Origin: Sabethes cyaneus
Lineage: Eukaryota; Arthropoda; Insecta; Diptera; Culicidae
Reading direction: 5' to 3'
Length of the DNA: 64,000 nt
Assembly (NCBI RefSeq): GCF_943734655.1
Contig: NC_071355.1
Span: 198,399,939 to 198,463,938, forward strand
Numbering within the stretch: the first letter of the stretch is position 1; every line of letters begins with the position of its first letter. This document shows, one piece after another, positions 1-12,389 of the stretch. A model generated the notes under the pieces. That model did no database searches and had not been told where the DNA came from. It worked only from the letters and a program-made list of their open reading frames with translations. Made by a program: the position numbers and the translations under genes.

Positions 1-3000
1 AGAGTTTGTCTTGAGTAGTAACTTTCCCGGGGATGCAATTTCATCCCGGCACGTTCGTCGTCGGTGAGAGACAAGTCTATATGCTTACTATCTCGGTCGG
101 TGTGCATACACGATTATGGCTGATGGAAGTTACCTGAGACGATGATCCGCTAAAGCGCTTGCAAACAAGACAAAAGAATGTTGGAAAAGTGTTTCCACGG
201 CGAGCTGCCCCATTCCTATCGGGATGCCTCAACACTCACTTCACACACACGGCATGGCATGGCATGGCATGGCACGGCACGGCACAACACTTGGAACAAC
301 TATTCTCAAGTGTCAGCCATAGAATTGAAATGGTTACGCTTTGCCGGAGTTTTCTGTTCCCGTAGCAGTTTGCATGATACCTAACTACGTAGATGTTCGT
401 GCATATTGTGCTGTGTCGTGTTATAATGTGACGGCTTGGGGCTGCTGGTCTGGGTTTTCCCTGTAACACATATGCAAACGTGGAACTATTCAAGCGTTGT
501 TAGGTTGTTGCCGGGTGTGCATGAAAGTTGAGACAGCGATGGTTATTTTTATTCTCGAAAGTGCTTTTGTAAAGTGTGTTGAAAGTAATCGAGTGAGAAA
601 ACGATTTTGTGTTTTTAAATTATATATTTCCGCATAGATTTTTTAGTTTTTTTTAGTACAATCAAGACATTTTTTATTTTGAAAAACTATTCTACATTAA
701 ATAGGATATTCAACAGTTGTTGAGTGCCATCGCGACAGATCCATTTCGAAGAAAAACTCAACTGAACGAATGAATGAGCTGATGAAATCGGCCCTGATTG
801 AATGAAACATGGCCGGAGGCGTGATTGCGATCCAGTTTGTCATTGCAAAACGAAAGGATGACAGGATGTTCGCACAGCCGCTTGTTGAGATTTGCAAACT
901 ATATTTCGCCTGTGGTCGTGTCTATCTTCTACCACTTGTTTAGTTCATACATGATGATAGTCGGTGGATTACGGATTTTTTCAATCTTAGGTTGATCGTT
1001 ATGAAACTGTCTACCAGAATGAAATGGTAATATTTCTTACCACTGACGGTGACTGTCGGAATGTTTCTGCCTGCAATTTACATCTTCTTTATACGTGCTT
1101 CAGGGCGATTTTGAATGTATTGTTTGTTTAAGTTGTTGCTCGACAGCTATCTGAGCATTTGAACTGTTCTTTTATTGATTCACAATGTATGTAGAGCATA
1201 TTTTTCACTATTCTGTGTTATTTTCTAAGATCACACTCTTAAAACCTTGTATTACAACATTACATATTTATTTTTTATATAAAAATCGAAGCAAAAATAA
1301 TTTCGTTTGCCAATTTTATGGCGTCGCTATGAACTAACAAAAATATATCAATAAACATATATACTTTTCAGTCTATGGTTACCAACCGAAGAAAGGATTA
1401 GGAAAGAAAAATTGTGAAAAGAAATTAACATCGTTCCAAATTAATTCTGCTCCCGTTTCCAGCACACTGACTGCTTTCCGGAAGGAAAACTGCATCGCAA
1501 GTTAAAAGCACAAAAACCTAAGCCCGGGCGTTTTCGTTCCGCTAAAGAATTCACAGAGTTCTTCGCGAACAAAGCTCGAAATCCGCAGCTCGGCAACTTC
1601 CGACCGCAGATGAAAGCTTTAAAAGCCAAACGGAAAACTGTATTATTACTGCTGTTGCTGCTGCTGGAGCTACGCCGCCCCGACAAAGGATGCTAAACAA
1701 ATGAAGAGTCGAAAGGAAAAAGTGGAGCGGAGCAAAAAAAACTTCATTCTATTTTAGCAACTTCTTTTTTTCTTTTTTTTTTTTTTGAGGTCGAAATCGT
1801 GGGCTCGCAACCTACTATCTGCTGGAAAAGCTCCAACTGGGAAGCCCCAGCCGAGTAACTTTCAAAGAGCGTCAGACAATTTACGGTTTCTACCTTTGAA
1901 TATCCTATGACAGCGGCGGCGGTCGGTGTGGTGGCGGTCTTTAGAGAACTCTAGCAGTAAAACTAAGGTTTCATCTACCGGTCGGCCTGGTTCCTATCGT
2001 TACAACACAGATAGATAGGCAGGCAGGCTGGCAGAAAGCAAAAGAGTTGGCTTATCCGGATGCTGCTGGCGGCCAAGTGAGTACGATAAAGTATGCAACA
2101 ATGGTTAGTGCTGGCAGCAATGGCAGGCCAGCTACCGAAAGATCTTCACCGAAAATTGGCGAAAAAGTGCTTCTAGTGAAATTTCCATTCTTTTTCATGG
2201 CAATTTTGTATTGTAACGTGCTCGCGGGATTTCCTGCAAAGGGCTGGAAAGGTGTTCTAGTATAAGCAGATCCGCAATCAGGGATGAGCAGGCGTTAGTA
2301 TGGGTGGCCCAACTGGCATCTTTCTCAACACTTAATAAATGGTGCTACGATAAAACTTTGGGCAACCTAATTTGACGCATTTCTTTGAATTGTGCATTTA
2401 AAAACTTTCAACATCCCTCATTTTGTAGATGGGAACGTACAGAATTTTGACTTTGACTCTACAGTTACCAAAATGGCGTCCAAGTAAGAGGAGTAACGCA
2501 TCAAAATTCTGTTTGCATACCGCGAAAATCCGAATTACTCGCACGTTAGGTTATCGAAACCAAGTGTTATAGACCAACCATAGGATGGCAGACATTTTCA
2601 AGCATATGAAACTGTCGTAGTTCGCTAAGAAATATCTGCTTTGGTAGACTATCTGCATCCGTGGCTTCATTTTCATTTCAACCGGAACCGTCAACCAACA
2701 AATTTACGTGAACGATTATCTGGAAAAACGTCCGCTGCTTCTTCTGAAGCAACACGACTGTTCCGTGCTCTTTTGGGAAATGGCTATGAAATGGAAATTT
2801 CTCTTTTAATACCTCGAAACAGTGGACCCCTCGTTTGCAAAAGGGCCCGACTAGTTTCAAAAAAGTTAAATTTTTAGCAAACCTTAGATGTCATGTGATA
2901 TTTACTAAATTTGCAATGAAACAACTAACAAATGGCATGGTTCTGTAAAGAAGAACAGGACTTTCAAAATGGAGTAAAAATTTCTTTTGGTGGCCACCTT

Positions 3001-3050
3001 GGATTTGGTCGCCGTTTCGCCATGAGCCCCCCAACCGGTTTTCATTTCAA
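1..3050. other. Unassigned AT-rich DNA, no supported gene
   Basis: I see no coding region, RNA gene or mobile element with recognisable ends here. The open frames present are short (up to about 85 codons) and show no family motif. Minor simple sequence is visible: GGCAT/GGCAC repeats at about 250-290, a poly-T run near 1762-1786, and a GATA/GGCA patch near 2010-2035. It could be intronic or intergenic. Confidence 0.6.
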
Positions 3051-3065
3051 GATCACTATTGTACT

Positions 3066-3283
3066 GCCGCCCAGTTAGCTTCGAGGTACGATGCTGGGCT
3101 AACAAGTCAGTCGTCGTATGTACGAATCTTGGCTAGGCGGTGCTTGCTAGATAGAGTCAGTAGGATCGTTGCATTGGATCTGTAATTTTCCTGTACACTA
3201 ACTCTAACAGCCGGCTGCGAAGTCTGTCGATAAACAAGGGTAATGTCCTAAGACTGTATAAACCCAAGGCTTTGCTTTTTTAC
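3066..3283 (+). mobile_element. tRNA-derived SINE, copy 1
   Basis: The head resembles a tRNA: CGCCCAGTTAGCTTCGAGG (A-box region) is followed by a B-box-like TACGAATCTTGG near 3121. The body contains the family blocks GAGTCAGTAGGATCGTTGCA, CTAACAGCCGGCTGCGAAG and GTCTGTCGATAAA, and ends in GGCTTTGCTTTTTT. The same blocks in the same order recur at 22525, 25508, 34254 and 44227, which defines one dispersed family. No clear target-site duplication was seen for this copy. Confidence 0.75.
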
Positions 3284-3339
3284 CATTGAAAAACTGAGAA
3301 AAAAATGCTACTAGAAACTTTAATTTATGTGCACTGACA

Positions 3340-5102
3340 TTACCTAAACGCTTTTTCGGCGTCATTTTGTCGTTTTTTGAAGTATTTTGGCAATTTATAG
3401 TCGCTGTGTTTCCGTCTTTTTGTCGTCCCTTCATCGTCGTTAGTTCTTATGGCGTATTGTTATCATCGTCTATTTGCTGTCTTTTCGTCATTTTTCCGTT
3501 GTCTTTTCGATAGCTTTCCGCCTGCTATGTGCTTTTCCATTTTTCATCACCTCACGGCTCACGCTATGTCCGAAGGCAATTATTATTTAACTTCCATGCA
3601 CCTCAGATTTTTCTTCTCAAGATGTTAGTATTGGTCAAAACAATTAATTTAGAGAAGGTCTTAAAATATTCTATCTTGGGTTTTTTACAAAATTCAATTT
3701 TCAAGGTTATATAGGGGTCATTTCCTCTCAAGTGATCATATCCGTTGTAATCGACCACCTCCAATTTCTACCAAATTTGATATAATTACTCATTCCGACC
3801 CCACATTCAATTTCCCAAAGTTTTGTACGGATTGATCAATCCCCCTGAAAAGAGGAAAAATCTGAGGTGCATGAAAGTTAAATAATAATTTCCTTCGGAC
3901 ATAGCGTGCGGCTATTTCCATTTTTCATCACATTTCTATTGTCTATTCTTCGGTTTTGACGTCTATTGCTGACATGTTTTGTCTCTTTTTTTTGGGCTTT
4001 TTCAGTTTTGTCGTGATTTTTTGTTGCTGTTTTGGCGTCTTTTTGTTGTTTTCTTTTCGTATTTTTATCGTTTTATATCGCCTTCTTTGCTTTTCGTCTT
4101 TATTTTGTTTTTGAGTCAACTTTTCATCGTTTTTTTGGTGACTTTCGAAGCTTTTCATTGTCTGTTCGCCTACTAGTCTAAATTTTTCGTTTTCTTTTCG
4201 ATGTCTTCGCTCTCTCGTCGTATTTTCGTCGTTTATTTACAGTTTTGTCTTCGTTTGCTCGTCATCCTATTGTTGTTTATTCGACGTAGTTTTGAGATAT
4301 CTCTATCGTACTTTTGTGGTCTTTTCTGGATTGTTTATCGTTTTTTCGGCAACTTTTTGCCATTTTTTATTGTTGATTGATGTCTTTTTGTCGATTTCTG
4401 TTCATCTTTCAGTCACATTTATATCGTCATTTGTCGGCGTTACGTCGTTTTTTGTTCCCTTTACATTATTTTTTATCATTTCTACATTATCCTGTCGCTG
4501 TTTTTCGTCGGTTTGTCGTATTTTTGTTTTGTAATTTTTATCGCTTTTTTGTTGCGTTTTAAGGCTTTCTCAGCACCTCTATAATGTTATTTGGCGTCGT
4601 ATTTTAAAGTATATTTGTGGGCATTTTTGGTTGCTCTTTATGGCGTCTTTTGTCGGCATTTCTTGTCGTTTTTACCGTCTTTTTAGCGTCTTTTAATTGC
4701 CATTGGCGTGACGCTTGTTTTTGTCTATTTTTAAATTTTTATATATGGCTGCTCTTTAATTTTTTGTTCGAATGTCATGTCTTTTTGTCGTTTTCTCTTT
4801 GTCTTTTTGGACGCTATTTAAACTTATTTTTGTTGTTTATGTTGCCTTTTTATTTTTTGTCTCCATTTTGATGTCTTTTCGTCCCCATTTTGACGACTTT
4901 CCGTCGACGTTTTATCATATTTTTATATTGTTTCCGTCGTATTTTCTCGACTTTCGTTTTTTTTTCATCGCCAGTTTTCGTACTGGTTATAGTTTTCCGT
5001 TGTTTTCCTATATTCCTTACACCGTCTTTTTTATGGCTCAGTATCTTTCTGTTGTCGTCTATTTACTGTCTTTTCGTCATCTCATTGTTGCTTTTTTGTT
5101 TT
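3340..5102. repeat. Degenerate T-rich array (TTTTCGTC-like), block 1
   Basis: The + strand is a long irregular succession of TTTTCGTC, TTTTTGTCG, TTTTTATCG and CGTCTTTT words with very few A residues, giving strong strand asymmetry. It is interrupted by a MITE at 3560-3908. It supports several open frames of 60-119 codons rich in Phe, Leu, Ser and Val, which follow from the T-rich composition and are not supported as proteins. The same sequence style resumes at 6971 and again at 17560. Confidence 0.8.
3560..3908. mobile_element. MITE with about 54-bp terminal inverted repeats
   Basis: Both ends begin CACGCTATGTCCGAAGG when read inward. The left arm (3560-3613) matches the reverse complement of the right arm (about 3855-3908) with only a couple of mismatches. 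CGGCT directly flanks both sides (3555-3559 and 3909-3913), consistent with a 5-bp target duplication. The 349-bp element sits inside the T-rich array and has no coding capacity. The superfamily is not clear to me. Confidence 0.85.
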
Positions 5103-6968
5103 ACCTTTGTTATACTATAACAAAGGTTTAAAAATTGGTCGAAAAACACGAAATTGATCCGAGGCCCGGAGGGCCAAGTCACATATACCAATCGATAGGG
5201 TTCGACGATTTGAGCAATGTCTGTGTGTGTGTGTGTGTGTGTATGTATGTAATGATTTTTTCTATCGCCTGTTTCTCAGAGATGGCTGAACCGAATCGTC
5301 CGCTATTACTTTTGTTTGAAAGGTATTATTGTCTAGTAGATCACTATTGAGTTGCTTCGTGACACGACGTTTCGTTTAAAAGTTATAAACAAAAATGTGA
5401 AAAATACGTGACACGGGTTTCTCTAGAACTACATGACCGATTTCAACGATCTTAGTATCAAATGAAAGCCCTTATTAAAGCTAAATTATTCAGAAATTTT
5501 TAATTGAAAACAAACAAGTAGTTTAACAGTTATGCTTAAAAAACCTGTTTTGACAAGGTAATAATTATCGCCTGTTTCTTAGAGACGGCCAAACCGATTT
5601 ATGCGCTATTAGTCTCATTTGAAAGATAATATATCCTAATAGATCACTATTGAATGGTTTTTTGATTGGACGTTTAATTTGAAAGTTATGAGCAACCGTA
5701 TACACCACACCAAAATAAACAATAATTTATAATGATTTTAACCAAGATAATTTACCTAATTTCAATTATTTTAATATCAAACGAGAGGTTTTGACACTAC
5801 GAATATATATGCAAAATTTCATAAGAATTGGTTTTACCGGTCAAAAGATATCAATCCTCGAACGCTCGCGCCAACTTTTGCAACACAGTTACTCGCGCGC
5901 ACAATAGCCTCAAACCAAAGAAAACGTGCGTTTTGACTGGGAAAACTTGGTTTTAGGTTTATCGAACCTTTAGAATAGTTTCTTGAAATTAAAAGCTCTA
6001 TCGTTTGGTTGAATTCAAATTTTGATTAATCCCCCTAAAAGTGAAATAAATAAAATATTTTTCTTCAGTGTCAATATAACACATTGATGTGTTCTGCAAA
6101 GTTATAGAACATATTATTATATAGTATACCTCTATGTTTGCTTGTTTAGGTACTGTAGAACTTTGATTATAAAAAATACCTTAATTTTGACTACGAATTA
6201 CTCGACTACCAGCAGACGGATACATTTTAAACATTTTACATTGGCTAGTTTTGCTGCATACAGACACCATTTTTCCATATGAAGAAACGAGAGAAAATTC
6301 CACTTGGGGTCAATTGCGGTACACCTCGCATGCTGATTGTTTCGTTTCTGTGATGGCGGTTTATGCTGATCTATTTTTCAAACAATTTAAATTATTAATG
6401 CATTGAATAATTATGACATTTTGCTCAGAATAAGTTTATTGAAGAATATTCGTTAGTTAAACAACGATTTGTAACTTTATAACAGTATGGCGTTGAAAAC
6501 CCTACACGTGTTGTACAAAATACAACAGCGTGAGTAACCGAAGGTTAATAAAAATTGATTAAAATTATTCAAGAAAACTCTATTGTTGTTAATCAAATAG
6601 AATGGCATTACAGGAAATTATGCATAGTTCAAAAATCTATAAACTAGACCTTTACTAGGCAATGTATATGTTAAAGAATAAGATTTCCTCTTACAACTTA
6701 CTTTTATTTGCACTTACTCAAATTAATAACAACTTACTTATCCTTACTCAGCAATTTCATGAAAAAAGGATCTATCAAAATTTAAAAGTGTTCCTATTTT
6801 GTTCAAAATTTGTAAACTTATTCAATTTTCAAAAATTTTATGTAAACCAACGCATTACGCAACGTTAACCAATAGATGAATTATGTTCCGAAAACGTGTC
6901 GATTTCTATCTCAAATACCAAGTAAGACCGTATAACAAAGGTTCCTTTCACCACTAGGTGGATTAAAT
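5103..6968. mobile_element. Unclassified 1.85-kb interspersed repeat
   Basis: The left edge holds a 25-bp palindrome (ACCTTTGTTATA, C, TATAACAAAGGT at 5103-5127). Near the right edge GTATAACAAAGGT (6930-6942) is the inverse of the first 13 bases. A T-rich tail after GGATTAAATCGGG ends the unit near 6968. The interior has a direct duplication: the block starting TCGCCTGTTTCTCAGAGA at about 5264 recurs diverged at about 5569, and GT/TATG simple repeats lie at 5221-5250. It interrupts the T-rich array. No coding region is visible. The terminal repeats suggest a non-autonomous DNA element, but no convincing target duplication was found. Confidence 0.55.
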
Positions 6969-6970
6969 CG

Positions 6971-8151
6971 GGTTTTTTTTTTGTAGTTTTTCATTATCTT
7001 TTTCTCATATTTTCTTCGTATTTTCGTCATGTTCTTGACGTCTGCTTTCGATTTTTGTCACTCTTTGCCATATTTCTTGTTCTTATTGTATTTTGTTATA
7101 TTTTGAATTTTTTTGCCGTTTGTCATCAGTTTATCTTTATTCGACATCGTTTTTCAATTTTTGGTTGTCTTTTCATATATATTTTGGACATTGGAGTTGT
7201 CCTGTCTTTAGTTGACAGTATTTTCAGTGTGTTATCACATTATTTTCATCATATTTTGTAGTCTTTCATTGTCATTTCGCAAACTGTTCGTTGTATTTTC
7301 CTATCTTTTCATCACTTTTTTGTCATCTCACCACCGTCATTTTTCTGTTTTCTCGGACACTTTTTAAACGTCTTTTATATCGTGCCATTTTGTATCGCTT
7401 TTTCGTCCCTATTACGGCGTCTGTTTTATTGTTTTTCACGTCTGTTTACAGCACGTTATTTTCATTATATATACATCGTGTTTTCGCTAACCTTTCTTTG
7501 TATTTTCGCTATCTTTACAAAACTTTTGCATCATCTTGTAATCGACTTTCTGTTGTTTTCTCTTCGTCTTTTTGGACGCTTTTCAAACGTCTTTTTGTAA
7601 ATTTTTATCGCTTTTTGTTTGTTTTTCGTCTCTATTTTGTCGTCTTTCATGACATCGTTCGTCTTAATTCACCATCTGTTCGCCTGCTTGTCGTAATTTT
7701 TCGTCGTTTTTTGTGCGCTGTCTTTTCGCTTTCTCTTTGTCTTTCTTTTGTCATCTTTTTACTGTATTTACATCGTTTTTCCATCTCCTTACTGTTATCT
7801 TTTCAATGTCTTTTTGTCATATTTTCGTAGTCTTTTTATTGATCTTCTTACCATCTTTCAATCGTATTGTAGTTTCTGTTCGTTATCTTTTGACGTCGGC
7901 AATTTTTGTTTGCTATTTTTTCGCCATTCTTTCCCTGTCTTTCTATTGTATTATCGTCTTCTATTTGTTGTCTTTCGTTGTAGGTTTTATCGCTTTTATG
8001 AAGCTTTTTAAAATTCCTTTTGTCTCTAATGTCTTTTGTGTTTTGTCTTTATTATGATGTCCTTTATTAGCATTTTCGCTAGATTTTCAACACTCTTTCG
8101 TAATTTTCTGATCGCTTTTTCGCCGTCTCTTTGCAGTTTCTACCGTCTACG
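6971..8151. repeat. Degenerate T-rich array (TTTTCGTC-like), block 2
   Basis: This continues block 1 beyond the 5103-6968 insertion, with the same TTTTCGTC, TTTTTGTCATC and CGTCTTTTTG words and the same strand bias. Open frames up to 179 codons here (7291-7830) are composition artefacts without start context or family motif. It abuts the hexamer array at 8152 directly. Confidence 0.8.
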
Positions 8152-9018
8152 TAGGGCTAGGGCTAGGGCTAGGGCTAGGGCTAGGGCTAGGGCTAGGGCT
8201 AGGGCTAGGGCTAGGGCTAGGGCTAGGGCTAGGGCTAGGGCTAGGGCTAGGGCTAGGGCTAGGGCTAGGGCTAGGGCTAGGGCTAGGGCTAGGGCTAGGG
8301 CTAGGGCTAGGGCTAGGGCTAGGGCTAGGGCTAGGGCTAGGGCTAGGGCTAGGGCTAGGGCTAGGGCTAGGGCTAGGGCTAGGGCTAGGGCTAGGGCTAG
8401 GGCTAGGGCTAGGGCTAGGGCTAGGGCTAGGGCTAGGGCTAGGGCTAGGGCTAGGGCTAGGGCTAGGGCTAGGGCTAGGGCTAGGGCTAGGGCTAGGGCT
8501 AGGGCTAGGGCTAGGGCTAGGGCTAGGGCTAGGGCTAGGGCTAGGGCTAGGGCTAGGGCTAGGGCTAGGGCTAGGGCTAGGGCTAGGGCTAGGGCTAGGG
8601 CTAGGGCTAGGGCTAGGGCTAGGGCTAGGGCTAGGGCTAGGGCTAGGGCTAGGGCTAGGGCTAGGGCTAGGGCTAGGGCTAGGGCTAGGGCTAGGGCTAG
8701 GGCTAGGGCTAGGGCTAGGGCTAGGGCTAGGGCTAGGGCTAGGGCTAGGGCTAGGGCTAGGGCTAGGGCTAGGGCTAGGGCTAGGGCTAGGGCTAGGGCT
8801 AGGGCTAGGGCTAGGGCTAGGGCTAGGGCTAGGGCTAGGGCTAGGGCTAGGGCTAGGGCTAGGGCTAGGGCTAGGGCTAGGGCTAGGGCTAGGGCTAGGG
8901 CTAGGGCTAGGGCTAGGGCTAGGGCTAGGGCTAGGGCTAGGGCTAGGGCTAGGGCTAGGGCTAGGGCTAGGGCTAGGGCTAGGGCTAGGGCTAGGGCTAG
9001 GGCTAGGGCTAGGGCTAG
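8152..9018. repeat. Perfect TAGGGC (CTAGGG) hexamer array, 144 copies
   Basis: TAGGGC is repeated 144 times without a single substitution, plus 3 bases. The hexamer has no stop in several frames, so it yields a 334-codon Ala-Arg frame that is not a credible gene. Three consecutive G every six bases makes the + strand capable of G-quadruplexes. CTAGGG is a known variant unit of vertebrate telomeric repeats, but here it is internal, within a T-rich array. The perfection implies recent expansion, gene-conversion-like homogenisation, or assembly smoothing. Confidence 0.97.
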
Positions 9019-9204
9019 AGCTATAAGGCTAGGGCTATAAGGCTAGGGCTATAAGGCTAGGGCTATAAGGCTAGGGCTATAAGGCTAGGGCTATAAGGCT
9101 AGGGCTATAAGGCTAGGGCTATAAGGCTAAGGCTATAAGGCTAGGGCTATAAGGCTAGGGCTATAAGGCTAGGGCTATAAGGCTAGGGCTAGGGCTAGGG
9201 CTAT
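9019..9204. repeat. 14-bp derivative array CTATAAGGCTAGGG
   Basis: Directly after the hexamers, CTATAAGGCTAGGG is repeated 12 times (9021-9188), one copy having CTAAGG for CTAGGG. Two more plain hexamers follow before unique sequence. The unit looks like a hexamer expanded by a CTATAAGG insertion and then amplified as a higher-order repeat. Confidence 0.95.
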
Positions 9205-12200
9205 ATTCAATATTAAAATATTTTTTATTTATATCGAATTTAAATATAACAAATTTTATTTTTGATTCACTATTCGAGTACCACCCTGTGTTCAACTGAC
9301 CATTCCGTCGAACCATTGTTTTCACCTCGCAGTCAACCGGCCGACGCGCCAGTCGGTGGCGAAATGTGGCCGTCGGATGTGCAACCAAGAAAAAGCCAGC
9401 TAACCCTGTCGGATGCGGCGATGGAATGAGTGAAACAACGCTTTTCAGCCATTTAATTTTAAGCATTCCTTAATTACGGTCGAGGATTATCGTGATTTAA
9501 AGAACAATTTACTACACTCTACGATACTCCCGGACCCGCGTGCCTGTCTGCCTCAACGTTGAGATAGGGTATGTGAGGAATTAAATTTTATTACTTGTTA
9601 ATTTAAGCTGCGTATATTACAATTTATGCCAATCCACGACGGGACATTGAACGCAGAACGGTAGAGATAGCTGCTATTCGCCACAGCCGTATATTTAGAT
9701 TAAATTTCAACCGTTTGACTCGAGAATTTTCCCAGCTCTTTAGTCGGTGCTATTGTTTAACTTAACGAGTGAAAGTTAGAACTGCTCCTAAATCGTCCCT
9801 TGGCAGTTCGTGTGCAATGAATCGATAACGTAATTTTGTTAATCATAATAAGGTTTATTATTCACTGCTTTATTGATGTCATAAATTCAGCAGAAGAATG
9901 AGAATCTCTTATTGAAATTAAAACAATGGCCGGCTTCAGCCATCCATTAGACAGTTTCAAAGAGAATCGCTTCCAGGGCAAACAATTTCCCGATGGCTCG
10001 TAAAATATAAATAAACAGAGACAAAGTTCTCCTGCTGGAATAGCAAACGAAGACGATGAAACTCACTGCTCACTGGGCACAATCGTCTGGGATCACGCGA
10101 AGGCGACCGGTTCAAGGATCGCGGTTCTTTTATGTTCGATAGATTGGACTAATTTATGGCGTGGGGGTCGTAAAGCACAGGTCTCGAGGATGTTGCCTTA
10201 CGCCTTGGGGAATTTCTGCCCATCAAGAGCCTTTACATGATTGGAAGCATCGTAAAAAGTGGACTGTTTTGCAACAAACAATCCGATTCAGGTTCCGATG
10301 GAACCGTAAATCGATAGCTCCAGTTTGACTAAAGGGTGTATTCAATTGCATAATTCATAAATGTTGATTGTTCAGTGTATGCTAAGGTGTCAAGGAATGA
10401 AGGCAGCTGAAGTTATATATTTTTAAAGATTCTGAATTATTGAGCAGAACATTGGAATCACGCAACAGAAATCAAAAACAAGTATAAATAACGGACCGAA
10501 TAACGATTTCTTTCTGATTTATGTTTAATAATTCTGTTCGTAGCTTTCAATCGTGCTTCTTGCGTATTTCCCTTTGCTACCCACAGTTTCTACATATACA
10601 CGACTCTCTCTAGTCCCCAACAACCATACGAAACCACCCTTCGTTTTATGCTGCTTTCTATACAACAGCGTTGCGGAGTTTTCACTCGGCTGCCTACAAC
10701 AGCCCGTACAAGCCACACATCATCATAGGCTTCGATGCCTTCGTATACATCCACACACACCCACTGATTTCACGGTAGGCCCAGATGTCAATCGATATCC
10801 TGACTTTGACCGACCAGACCGGCTCGAATGATGGTAGAAACTCCACCACTTGAACCATTTCCTCCCGCTATTGTAGTCCTCTCCATCGTTATTCCCTAGG
10901 ACGGCCAAATCAGCAATCTTCCTCGTACGAAAAAGAGGCTCACTTCCATAGTTATATGAGCAATAATAAATTTTGCCCCATGCTCTGCCAAGCCGTCACA
11001 TTGATGAGCAATCATAGCTTCCTATTTTACGGCTCATGCTGGTTGGTAGATTGGCGGTAATGTTAGGTAGTGCGTATAATATTGAAGCTATTTTATGCAG
11101 CAGTCAAAAATCCCTAGTCATCATAATAATTCAAAAAACCAAAATTTGCGCACAGGCATAATGCCGCCATACCTGGATGAATATCCTTTGCAAATCTACA
11201 GATTTCCCAAAATATACCGAACATCCCTCCACCGTCGGACGTGCCCCCTAAACGATTCGTTGTCTTCCCTGCAATCAAGCAAACAATAGCGAGCGAACAG
11301 GATGCGGGAACTTTCACTTAGCACAGCAATCTCATTCGAAACAGTTGTTGAAATCAACCACTTGTTCCGGGCAACCTTCGGCAAGCTTGGTAGGTACTAT
11401 TGCTGTTATTGTTGTTCGTCGGTAGCACACTACGCCCACATCTTTGATTTTGTTGCCTGGCGCCCCAGCCCAGAATCCTATCTACGTGATCAGCATTCAA
11501 CGCCATTGTCTATTTCGCATAGTTTGCTTGCAGTAGCGTCAGCGGAAAAGCCATGCGAAAAATTGAACACGCAGCCGCCCCGCTCTCGACTGACATCGCG
11601 TATCAAAGGTACGCCACAAAATTTCGAGAAAACACTTTTAGAATCACAGAGAACACTAACTGGCATTAGACTCAAGATAGGATAACGTACCTTTTTTGTC
11701 GACGAAACGAAGATATCGTCTCCCGGAATGGCCTCTTTGTCAATAGCTGATTGTTAAGCAGAGCACGACGATGAATAACAGGCTGAAAGGGTCGACGCTC
11801 CGAGAATGCTAGATGGCTGCTTTTTGCCTTTCTGATTTTGGCCAAAGATGAGCAGTATCATTCCGCCTGCTGCATCCTTGTTAGAATGAGCAAATAATGG
11901 AATATCAGCAGGAATCGATCATCGCAGGAAACCTGATTGAACTTAGACGGTGAATATTTCATTCAGTCTCACAAACAATAGAAATGTGATTTTTTTCTGC
12001 TGCTGCTGCTTTTTGTACCTGTAGAGGAAATTTTCATCAGCAAAATCTAGCCGTGAAAGAGATTCTTTGATGAGCTGTCGTTTAACGTTTGGAAATTGGA
12101 ATTACGTTCGTATGAGTGATATTAAACAAGATTTAAGATATTTTCACAACTTGTTTTTCGAAACGACATTGAGTTAAATAATTACTTTTGATTCTTTGGA

Positions 12201-12240
12201 TAATTGGAAAATGCTGACTGGAATAATAAGAGATCACGTA
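9205..12240. other. Unassigned sequence, no supported gene
   Basis: This is about 3 kb of mixed-composition, apparently unique DNA. Open frames such as 10553-10831 and 11302-11685 have no recognisable domain, and overlapping frames on the other strand are equally open. I see no tRNA, rRNA or mobile-element ends. A short CTG run lies at about 11998-12010. Confidence 0.5.
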
Positions 12241-12312
12241 TGCTCCGAGCTGAGATTCGAAAATGCGACGACTAATTAGTTAGACCAGCATCGTACCTCG
12301 AGGCCCACTGGG
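12241..12312 (-). mobile_element. tRNA-like SINE head, minus strand
   Basis: Read on the minus strand this begins CCCAGTGGGCCTCGAGGTACG, continues with a diverged anticodon-arm region after GATGCTGGTCTAA, and has a B-box-like TTCGAATCTCAG. These match the head of the SINE family at 44227. The downstream SINE body is not recognisable, so this is a 5' fragment or a very old copy. A real tRNA gene is unlikely because the arms no longer pair. Confidence 0.55.
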
Positions 12313-12389
12313 ATCGCCAGTAGGATTTAAATTTCTGGACGTGTTGTAAAAACTTTAGAGATGATTGAGTATGTTCATAAATGTGTGTT

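Noticed and set aside
3979..8057. Phe/Leu-rich frames resembling multi-pass membrane proteins
   Set aside because: T-rich low-complexity DNA always encodes hydrophobic residues; overlapping frames are open together and none has a conserved motif.
8152..9018. True telomere
   Set aside because: The array is flanked on both sides by ordinary sequence, and CTAGGG is not a known dipteran telomere unit. An internal array is all that can be claimed.
8036..9040. 334-codon open frame of Ala-Arg dipeptides
   Set aside because: It is produced entirely by the stop-free TAGGGC hexamer and a short T-rich lead-in; no domain, no coding context.
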